Below, piece after piece: positions 36,844 to 44,031 of a stretch of DNA of 64,000 nt. Position numbers and translations under genes: made by a program. This stretch comes from Chitinophaga eiseniae (GTDB lineage Bacteria; Bacteroidota; Bacteroidia; Chitinophagales; Chitinophagaceae). Each line of letters opens with the position of its first letter. Position 1 is the stretch's first letter. The notes beneath the pieces are model-generated. The model worked only from the letters and a program-made list of their open reading frames with translations. It made no database searches and was not told the DNA's origin. The DNA lies in contig NZ_JABAHZ010000004.1 in NCBI RefSeq assembly GCF_012641265.1, positions 124,001 to 188,000 of the forward strand, written 5' to 3'.

Positions 36844-38406
36844 ATGAAATGTCTTAAAAATATATTTACAGTGGTGGCAGCGGGGCTGATGTTATCGCCG
36901 TTGGTGTCTTGCCGCAAGCTATTAAACCAGGATCCGATTAACTCGCCTTACAGTAATGTTTTCTGGCAAAACCAGCGGGATGCAGAGCAGGGGGCAGCAG
37001 GTGGGTATGCCTTATTGCGCCGGGCCTTAACTACCAATACCGACTGGGATCAGAGCATGTCGCATTTTGCATATGGCTCCCTGCCGGCATTCGAGTTCGC
37101 GGACTATACCACCTATGACGTAAGGGCGTTAGTAAAAGGAGGGGATGGTTTCAGTAATGCCGATTTCCTGGGTTCTTACCTGGATAAATACCACGACTGG
37201 TCGCCGTACTACAAAATAATTACCCAGGCGAATATTATGTTGCATAATATTCCCAATATCCCGGATAACCAGTTTACCGACAACCCTACCCGTACCCGTA
37301 ACCGTTTCCTGGGAGAGGCGTATTTCCTGCGTGCATTTTCCTATTTCTATATGGCCCGTATCTGGGGCGATGTCCCGGCAGTATTTCAATATGATGCAGA
37401 TCCGGCACATTCCACCAACATTCCCAGAACCAGCGAAAAGACCATCATAGATAGCTGCGTGAGCGATCTGAAAAACGCGATCCGCCTGCTGCCCTGGGAA
37501 TATAAATCCGGTACAGAAAGAGCCGTGAGAGCCAACAAGGGAGCGGCTTTTGGCTTGCTGGCACACGTGTATATGTGGAAAAACTTCCTGAATAAAGGCC
37601 AGGTGATTTCTGATGTTACCAACGCCATCGCGGCGGTTGACTCGGTGGAAAACAGTGGTATGTACCAGCTGGAGCCTTATGCTAATTATCCGAAAGTGTT
37701 CCATGGCAAATCAAACGAAGGCATCTTCGAGATCAACATGCAGGCTGCTAACGGTGAGCAACAAATCGAAACAGGTTTTTATTATAGCCTGATGAAAGCA
37801 CCTTTTGTCTATAATAAAAGTTCCAAAGTAGACGTGGTAAATCTCGACCTGATCTACTCCCTGTATGACGTGCCTTCTTCAGATGTACGTACCAATTACT
37901 TCTTCTCCGGGTTAACGGACAACAGCAATGCCTATGATGTGATCCTGTGCAAGTTTGCTGGGCCTAACCGGGAGAATATCAGTTATAAAAATCCGGGTGA
38001 CAACAGCGGTGCATCGGTAGATGCCAATATTATGTTGTTGCGCTATGCCGACCTCTTACTGCTGCGCGCTGAAGCCTATGCCGATCAGGGCAACGAAGGT
38101 GCAGCACTGCAGGATATCAATACCATAAGAGCCCGTGCGCAGGCTGCCCCGCGTACTGCTGATGATATCGACAACATTAAATGGGAAGTGCTCCGCGAGC
38201 GTTCCCGTGAACTGTATGGCGAAGGCCAACGTTGGTATGACCTGGTACGTACCGGTTTCCTGACTAACCAGGATCTGAATGGCGGTGGCATATTCCCGCA
38301 GAGCCGTTTTGATGCCGGTGGTTGGAAATGGCCAGTGGGAAGGGTACTGTTTCTCAATAACAACGTGATCTCCCAAAACAGTTTCTGGCTGGGCAAAGTG
38401 AAATAG
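36844..38406 (+). CDS. SusD/RagB-family lipoprotein
   Basis: Surface lipoprotein of 520 aa that caps the SusC barrel and captures substrate. The lipobox cysteine is C23 (SPLVSC). RagB/SusD features include LNQDPINSPYSNVFWQ near the N-terminus, the TPR-like FLGEAYFLRAFSYFYMARIWGDVP at about 155-178 and the C-terminal LRYADLLLLRAEAYADQG. ERSRELYGEGQRWYDLVRTG is near residue 445. It is co-transcribed with the susC-like gene (18-bp gap) and two further lipoprotein genes. Substrate specificity cannot be read from the sequence. Confidence 0.96.
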   Translation: MKCLKNIFTVVAAGLMLSPLVSCRKLLNQDPINSPYSNVFWQNQRDAEQGAAGGYALLRRALTTNTDWDQSMSHFAYGSLPAFEFADYTTYDVRALVKGGDGFSNADFLGSYLDKYHDWSPYYKIITQANIMLHNIPNIPDNQFTDNPTRTRNRFLGEAYFLRAFSYFYMARIWGDVPAVFQYDADPAHSTNIPRTSEKTIIDSCVSDLKNAIRLLPWEYKSGTERAVRANKGAAFGLLAHVYMWKNFLNKGQVISDVTNAIAAVDSVENSGMYQLEPYANYPKVFHGKSNEGIFEINMQAANGEQQIETGFYYSLMKAPFVYNKSSKVDVVNLDLIYSLYDVPSSDVRTNYFFSGLTDNSNAYDVILCKFAGPNRENISYKNPGDNSGASVDANIMLLRYADLLLLRAEAYADQGNEGAALQDINTIRARAQAAPRTADDIDNIKWEVLRERSRELYGEGQRWYDLVRTGFLTNQDLNGGGIFPQSRFDAGGWKWPVGRVLFLNNNVISQNSFWLGKVK

Positions 38407-38433
38407 CTTTTAAAATCTTACAAACGTATTGAC

Positions 38434-39108
38434 ATGAACAAACTGAAAATATATACTACCCGGGGCGGATGGGCTATGCTGTTGCTGGCGTTGTTGTTTA
38501 CCGCCTGTAAAAAGGATGATCACTTTATTGGAGGCAGCCCCACCAATGATCATACACCAATGACAACTTACGATTACCTGAAGGCGAATCCCCTGTTTGA
38601 TACACTGATTTTGCTGATTGATAAAGCGGGTTTAAAGGAAACGGTAAATAGCGATATTACTTTTATTGCACCTACCGACTATTCCATCAAAACATTCCTG
38701 GCAATACGGACGCTCCAGTTGCAAAAGGCTACAAATGATGAGAACGTTAAATACACGATCGATAGCCTGAAAGCGCCTGAACTGCGCGACTCCCTGATGG
38801 CTTATATGTTTAACGGGAAGATTGTAAGATCCGACCTGTCGCTGGAAGCCCAGGTGTATAAGAATAAAGTAGGAGAAAGTTTTGCGTTCAAGCAGGTAAA
38901 ATCAGGCGACTATTCCGATGTACTTTCTGCCGGAGTGCGTTACCTGTCGGTAGCAAAGATTATCAATGGGCTGGATCCGGATCCGCTGCCAGATGGTTAC
39001 CCCGACGGGGATAAGGACAAAACAAACATCCTGCAAACCACGGGTATCATCACCACTACGGGCGTGTTGCATGTATTGGAAAACAAACATGCCTTTTACT
39101 GGAAATAG
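38434..39108 (+). CDS. FAS1 (fasciclin)-like lipoprotein
   Basis: Lipoprotein of 224 aa with lipobox cysteine C25 (LLFTAC). One fasciclin-like domain covers about residues 45-220. It shows FDTLILLIDKAGLKETVNS, the H1-type ITFIAPTDYSIKTFL, a mid-domain RDSLMAYMFNGKI and the H2-like TTTGVLHVLENKH that ends the fold. FAS1 domains mediate adhesion. The location directly after susD suggests a surface-exposed substrate-binding accessory protein in this uptake system. The gap to susD is 27 bp and to the next gene 24 bp, so all four are one operon. Confidence 0.82.
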   Translation: MNKLKIYTTRGGWAMLLLALLFTACKKDDHFIGGSPTNDHTPMTTYDYLKANPLFDTLILLIDKAGLKETVNSDITFIAPTDYSIKTFLAIRTLQLQKATNDENVKYTIDSLKAPELRDSLMAYMFNGKIVRSDLSLEAQVYKNKVGESFAFKQVKSGDYSDVLSAGVRYLSVAKIINGLDPDPLPDGYPDGDKDKTNILQTTGIITTTGVLHVLENKHAFYWK

Positions 39109-39132
39109 TCATTGATCAAAAAACTTAAAAGT

Positions 39133-40116
39133 ATGTCTGAAAAATATAACCTGAAAAAATTACTGGGACCTGCTATCCTGTTGGGTATACTCATGGGAGG
39201 ATGTAAAAAAATCGATGAAGGTTTTTTGAGTGATGGACTCTATGTGCCGGATAATCCTCTTACCATACAACGGGGTAACCCTTTCCAGAAAACCAACGCC
39301 ATCCTGGCCGATGGAACCACACAGCCCATGACCATTACCTTGCTGGATGTAAGAAGGGCAGATACCAAAAAACATGCAGATGAATTTTACAAGGAGTACC
39401 CGGTATACGTATATACGGCATCGGTAGATCCTGCTGTTGATACCACCATCGAGCAGGTGAATAAGAAACGTACCCTTAAAAACCTGAAACCATTTGTGTT
39501 TTTAACAAGTGGCCAGTTTATATTCAATGGCGCTACAGATAGCTTACCATTGGGCGTTACCTACGAGTATGATATCCAGGTGTCTAACGTGGCCGGATCT
39601 AAGGTGTACAAGAATATTGCTACCATGACTACCGTCGATCCGCCTTTGATAACAGAAACAACGGCCAATTGTAACTTCTTCCCGAGTGATGGTTCTGCAA
39701 CTATCCCTATGGGAGCGCCAACGATGACCATTACCCGGGTAAATGAAAGTGGTGCGTCCGTGATCCTGAAGATAACAGATAAGTACGGTAAACCATTTAA
39801 CCCGTCTAAGGGAGAAATCATTAAACGTGGCGACCGTCCTATTTTTGAGAACTATGCCCGTTTTCACCCTATCCAGTACACGGATACTGCGATGATCTGT
39901 AATTTCGAGATTGCGCCCTTCCCGCTGAGTAAATATTCCAACGGAGGTACCAACTGGAACTACCTGATGTATTACCGGGTTCCCGCTTCTTTCATAAAGG
40001 TAGATCCGGCTTTAACAAGTAAGGTCGGTAGCGCCAATCCGTTATTTGCCTTCCGTTTAATGAAAGCAGGCGTATACGTGGTAGAAATAAAATTGCCGAA
40101 AGTAACGCATATCTGA
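39133..40116 (+). CDS. SusCD-associated lipoprotein, possibly DUF5007
   Basis: Lipoprotein of 327 aa with lipobox cysteine C24 (LMGGC). The start is ATG at 39133; an in-frame TTG at 39112 would add 7 residues. The body is beta-rich and has two probable Ig-like or DUF-type domains (about 35-165 and 170-327), with no catalytic motif. Fourth genes of this kind after susC-susD-fasciclin are often annotated DUF5007; this is recalled from the family context and not tested. It probably acts at the cell surface as an accessory binding protein. Confidence 0.7.
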   Translation: MSEKYNLKKLLGPAILLGILMGGCKKIDEGFLSDGLYVPDNPLTIQRGNPFQKTNAILADGTTQPMTITLLDVRRADTKKHADEFYKEYPVYVYTASVDPAVDTTIEQVNKKRTLKNLKPFVFLTSGQFIFNGATDSLPLGVTYEYDIQVSNVAGSKVYKNIATMTTVDPPLITETTANCNFFPSDGSATIPMGAPTMTITRVNESGASVILKITDKYGKPFNPSKGEIIKRGDRPIFENYARFHPIQYTDTAMICNFEIAPFPLSKYSNGGTNWNYLMYYRVPASFIKVDPALTSKVGSANPLFAFRLMKAGVYVVEIKLPKVTHI

Positions 40117-40140
40117 TAAGGATACCGTTATAGTGTATAG

Positions 40141-40184
40141 ATTGTCTGAACCGGGAGTGATCCTGGTTCAGACAATTTCTTTTA
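40141..40184 (+). terminator. Terminator of the susCD operon
   Basis: 15-bp arms at 40141-40155 and 40162-40176 pair with one mismatch and are followed by TTCTTTT. The right arm overlaps the last codons of the convergent BioF-like gene. Confidence 0.8.
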
Positions 40185-41208
40185 GGAACTGGTGCAGCGT
40201 AGTGATATCTTCCCGCAAATGCAACGCAGATATCACTGCCCTGTTTACGGGTACGCTCTGTGGCTGGGGATAAGGAAAGCTGGAGATAATAATATCGCGG
40301 TCTTCCAGCGATTTTACCAATGCTTCTCCCGGCGGCAGGATAAATGCCGGTAACCCATGTGGATTATGTACCGGAAGATCTGCCATGATTTGCAGCATAT
40401 GCGTAATATTCTGTTGCAGCTGCTTACGCATTTTTTGTATCAGCTCTCCTGCATGTAGCCAGGCATGGGCATTGGCGGGCATCATAGGAGTGCTTCCGGC
40501 AAAAAGAGGGCTCTTTTTTAAGGCCATAATATCTGCGGCCGATCCGGCAACCACGCCGCCCTGTATGCTGTAAGCCTTGGCCAGGGAAGCGGTGAGCAGG
40601 TAACGCACAGGAGGCGTTTTGGGCATAAAGTGAATGCTGCCTTGTCCTGCCGGGCCCAGTATCCCTATGCCATGGGAGTCGTCGGCTACTACCAGCACTT
40701 TGCGTTCCAGTTCCTGCAGCCATTGAAAAGGGTGCAGCGTGCTGGTCAGCGGGTTCACGGCGTCGGTAATAATCACAAAGGTATGATCGGGGTGACTGTT
40801 TACCTGTTCAATCGTTTGGCGGATCCATTCTTCCCGGGTTGCAAGGGGAAGCGCAGTGGGGAGTCCCCAGAGCGCAGGATGCGTATCCGGCGCATATAGC
40901 GGTTTTCCACAGGTGAGCGCGTAATGCACGGCCGCCTGGGAGGCGAGGAAGCCGGAAGAAAATACGGCGGCCGATTGCAGATGCAGCAGTGTACAAAGTG
41001 CATGTTCTATTTCTTCGTATAAGGATAACCGTAAGTTGCCTGCCCTGGAGGACGGGAAAACGGTGCCATATTTTTCCACTCCCTGTGCCAGCAATGCCTT
41101 AAAGGCCGGCTGCTGGTGTAGCCCCAGGTAAGCAAATCCCGAAAAAAACAAACAGGTCCGGCCTTCCAGTAAGGTAGTTCTGCCGGGCGTATGATCTGTA
41201 TACTGCAT
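40168..41208 (-). CDS. BioF/KBL-type PLP-dependent alpha-oxoamine synthase
   Basis: A class II PLP aminotransferase-fold enzyme of 346 aa. Such enzymes condense an amino acid with an acyl-CoA or acyl-ACP and lose CO2. The Schiff-base lysine is K211 in ASLAKAYSIQGG. The PLP-ring contacts D176 and H179 are in ADDSHGIGILG. GFLASQAAVHYAL is at about 86-98. It is shorter than BioF or KBL (about 385-400 aa), and the N-terminal lid is reduced, so the substrate may differ. No biotin or threonine-degradation genes flank it. It overlaps the susCD terminator and is followed upstream by a lipoprotein and a DinB-like gene on the same strand with short gaps. Confidence 0.85.
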   Translation of the reverse strand: MQYTDHTPGRTTLLEGRTCLFFSGFAYLGLHQQPAFKALLAQGVEKYGTVFPSSRAGNLRLSLYEEIEHALCTLLHLQSAAVFSSGFLASQAAVHYALTCGKPLYAPDTHPALWGLPTALPLATREEWIRQTIEQVNSHPDHTFVIITDAVNPLTSTLHPFQWLQELERKVLVVADDSHGIGILGPAGQGSIHFMPKTPPVRYLLTASLAKAYSIQGGVVAGSAADIMALKKSPLFAGSTPMMPANAHAWLHAGELIQKMRKQLQQNITHMLQIMADLPVHNPHGLPAFILPPGEALVKSLEDRDIIISSFPYPQPQSVPVNRAVISALHLREDITTLHQFLKEIV

Positions 41209-41214
41209 CTGGTG

Positions 41215-41637
41215 TTATTCTTTTTTGGTACAAAGGATAAACTGGAAATCAGTCGATGTTACTTTCATATCGAAGTAGTCGTCTGTTAACTTTGTAATGG
41301 TCACCAGGTTCTCCACTTTCCGGTCGCCGTTTTTAGCGGTAACAGAAATCATGGCGCCATTACTGAGTATAAAATATTTACCGGTATCTGATCTGCCGGC
41401 AATGGTAGCTACGAAAACATTTCCTTTCAGAAACTGGTAGTAGGCATCCCGGTAGTAGGTCTTTTTAAGATCTTCTGCCTGGATGTACTGGGTATTACTG
41501 ATAGGCGCATCGGGCGGTACTTTCACGTCATATACCCGCCACTTTTTATTCATTAGCAGTTCATTGTTCTGTTGGCCCCTGCAGGCTGCCATCATTCCTA
41601 CGGCGGATATAACGGACAGGACTATACGTATTTTCAT
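41215..41637 (-). CDS. Small lipoprotein, lipocalin-like
   Basis: A 140-aa lipoprotein with cysteine C19 after MMAA. The body has an alternating beta pattern, a single W near the start of the fold (KKWRVYDVKV) and a closing strand DFQFILCTKK, which resembles small lipocalin-like (DUF4488/lipocalin_4-type) proteins. The ligand is unknown. It lies 6 bp from the BioF-like gene and 3 bp from the DinB-like gene, so all are probably co-transcribed. Confidence 0.65.
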   Translation of the reverse strand: MKIRIVLSVISAVGMMAACRGQQNNELLMNKKWRVYDVKVPPDAPISNTQYIQAEDLKKTYYRDAYYQFLKGNVFVATIAGRSDTGKYFILSNGAMISVTAKNGDRKVENLVTITKLTDDYFDMKVTSTDFQFILCTKKE

Positions 41638-41640
41638 GAA

Positions 41641-42171
41641 TTATTTGTTCCCTGTTTTTGCGTTGTTAAAGGCGGCCGATGCTCCTTTGGGGATAGACAG
41701 GCTTTGCCATTTATCCTGGAGGATCATTTTACCGATATATACGATCTGGCCTACGTGGTAGGGCACATGCGCCAGCTGGCGATTGATGGCATCTACCACG
41801 ATATGCGGTTCGTTGCGGATAAAAACGGTTCTGTCGAGGTCACTTTCCTGCAGGCTGCGGATCGCATTCATCATACAGTCCCAGCCTTCATTCCATTGTT
41901 CCAGCAGTTGGGCAGCAGTGGTATTGTGTTCTTCAAATTCCTGGTCCCGGTCCCGGTTGGACTTTTCCCCATCGGTTGTCAGGAAATCGGTCCAGCGCGA
42001 TAGCATGTTACCGTGCAGGTGTTGTATAATGTGGGCAATGCTGTTGGGTTCTCCCGCAGGTTGCCAGTGCAGTTGTGCGGTATCTAATCTTTCAATGGTT
42101 TTCTGTCCCAGCTGCCGGTGGGTTTCCAGCCGGTTTAATACGCTTTGCAGATAGATGGATTGGAAGGACAT
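41641..42171 (-). CDS. DinB-like protein, DUF1572 type
   Basis: A 176-aa four-helix-bundle protein of the DinB/YfiT superfamily. Probable metal-binding histidines occur in IAHIIQHLHGNMLSRW (about 46-61) and in LAHVPYHVGQIVYIG (about 133-147). Such proteins include metal-dependent thiol transferases, but the substrate here is unknown. It is translated 26 bp downstream of the ggt gene in the same minus-strand run, which could connect it with thiol or glutathione-like metabolism. This is inference only. Confidence 0.82.
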   Translation of the reverse strand: MSFQSIYLQSVLNRLETHRQLGQKTIERLDTAQLHWQPAGEPNSIAHIIQHLHGNMLSRWTDFLTTDGEKSNRDRDQEFEEHNTTAAQLLEQWNEGWDCMMNAIRSLQESDLDRTVFIRNEPHIVVDAINRQLAHVPYHVGQIVYIGKMILQDKWQSLSIPKGASAAFNNAKTGNK

Positions 42172-42197
42172 AAAAAAGGTATTTGGGTGTTATTGAT

Positions 42198-43904
42198 TTA
42201 GTATCCTGCCGCACTATCATCACCCCGTTTATCGCCAGATGCTTCCAGGAAGCGGCTCCCAGGGGCTCTTTTAATGATTTCGGTACGGCCTATAGGGCCA
42301 CGTTTACTGATCTTATATCCCATGGCTTCGAGCGCCTGGATGGTGCTGTCTGGAAAATCTTTTTCCACGGCAATTTCATCCGGCAGCCACTGGTGGTGAA
42401 ATTTGGGCTTGTTGATTGCGTCTGCAGGCGACATGCCAAATTCCAGGGTGTTCATCAATGCCTGGAAGACGGAAGTGATGATAGTAGATCCTCCGGGAGT
42501 TCCCAGAGAATACAGCACCTGGTTTTGTTGTAATACCAGGGTAGGCGTCATGGAGCTGAGCATGCGCTTGGATGGTGCAATGGAATTGGCTTCGGTACCT
42601 ACCAGGCCATACATATTAGGTACGCCGGGTTTTACGCTGAAGTCGTCCATTTCGTTATTGAGCAAAAAGCCGGATTTGCCCACTACCGTTCTGCTACCGA
42701 AGTGGCCATTGAGCGTAGTGGTTACCGCCACGGCATTCCCGTCTTCATCGATGACACTGAGGTGAGTGGTTTCTTCGCTTTCTGGCAGTACGCCAGCTTT
42801 GGTTTTATCGCTGGAACCAGCCTTGCCGGGAGTGAAGTCCTGCATGCGGGCGGCCAGGTATTTTTTGTTGGTCAATTTTGCTACCGGCACTTTCACAAAG
42901 TCGGGGTCGCCCAGGAACTGTGCACGGTCGGCATAGGCCCTGCGCTCTGCTTCTACCATGAGTTGTACCGATTGTGGAGATTGAAAGCCCCATTGCGACA
43001 AGGGGTAGTTTTCAACCATTCCCATCAGCTGTTGCAGGCAAATGCCTCCGCTGGAAGGCAGTGGCATAGTTACAATCGTATAGCCTTTATAGTTAAAAGC
43101 TACGGCTTCTCTTTCACGGGCCTTGTAGTTTTTCAGGTCCTGTAGGGAGATGATACCATGGCCTCTTTTCATTTCAGCTATGATATTGGCGGCGGTTTCA
43201 CCCTGGTAAAATCCGGCTGCACCTTTATTACGTATAAGCGTGAGCGTATGAGCCAACTCTGGCTGTATCAGGGTATCGCCTGCTTTCCAGGGTTGATCTT
43301 TAACGAACGCTGTTTTAGTTGTATTTAGTCTTTCGAAATCGGCCCTGGCGGCGTTTAGCCCATTGGCCTCCGCTTCTGTGATCACGAACCCTTTCTCTGC
43401 CAGCCGGATAGCAGGGGCTATCAGTTTGGAAAAAGGCAGTTTGGCGTATTTCATGGAAGCAAAGAGTCCCGCTACGGTACCTGGGATGCCGGCAGCCAGG
43501 TGCCCGTCCAGGCTAAGCTGGGTAATGGGATTGCCTGCCGAGTCGAGGTACATATCCCTGCTGGCTTTAGCCGGGGCGGTTTCGCGGTAGTCGATGGCTA
43601 TATTGCGTCCGTTTTTCAGATGCCCCACGAGAAACCCTCCGCCGCCGAGGTTACCGGCGCCGGGATATACCACTGCCAGCGCCAGCTGTGTGGCGATGGC
43701 CGCATCGACAGCATTTCCTCCTTGTTGCAGTATCATGGCGCCCACCCGGCTGGCCAGGGGATGCGCTGATACTACAGCACCATGCAATACTTTGATGTCT
43801 TTCTCAATCGTATAATCGAAAGGATGTAAATCATCTATGGGGTGCTGGGCACAGGCGGTTTGCCAGGTACACACCACCAGTCCGAGCAGGATCAGGAAAC
43901 GCAT
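42198..43904 (-). CDS. ggt: Gamma-glutamyltransferase
   Basis: Secreted N-terminal nucleophile hydrolase that transfers or hydrolyses gamma-glutamyl groups. The signal peptide is MRFLILLGLVVCTWQTACA. The precursor should cleave itself before T379, the nucleophile of TTHLSVIDEDGNAVAV, into large and small subunits. Other marks are LGGGGFLVGHL near residue 90, AIDYRETAPAKASRDMY and the oxyanion loop GTPGGSTIITSVFQA. Length (568 aa) is normal. It is the first gene of a possible four-gene minus-strand run (ggt, DinB-like, lipoprotein, BioF-like). Confidence 0.95.
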   Translation of the reverse strand: MRFLILLGLVVCTWQTACAQHPIDDLHPFDYTIEKDIKVLHGAVVSAHPLASRVGAMILQQGGNAVDAAIATQLALAVVYPGAGNLGGGGFLVGHLKNGRNIAIDYRETAPAKASRDMYLDSAGNPITQLSLDGHLAAGIPGTVAGLFASMKYAKLPFSKLIAPAIRLAEKGFVITEAEANGLNAARADFERLNTTKTAFVKDQPWKAGDTLIQPELAHTLTLIRNKGAAGFYQGETAANIIAEMKRGHGIISLQDLKNYKAREREAVAFNYKGYTIVTMPLPSSGGICLQQLMGMVENYPLSQWGFQSPQSVQLMVEAERRAYADRAQFLGDPDFVKVPVAKLTNKKYLAARMQDFTPGKAGSSDKTKAGVLPESEETTHLSVIDEDGNAVAVTTTLNGHFGSRTVVGKSGFLLNNEMDDFSVKPGVPNMYGLVGTEANSIAPSKRMLSSMTPTLVLQQNQVLYSLGTPGGSTIITSVFQALMNTLEFGMSPADAINKPKFHHQWLPDEIAVEKDFPDSTIQALEAMGYKISKRGPIGRTEIIKRAPGSRFLEASGDKRGDDSAAGY

Positions 43905-44031
43905 GGGTATCGTGTTTGAAGCTAAATTAAGATAAGCGCCGAACTATAGGAAATTTATCATCCGGGGGACCGGGGAAACATTCATTCGGAAAACAATTCC
44001 TACCTTACAGCATCTAATTACCAGGCTTTCT

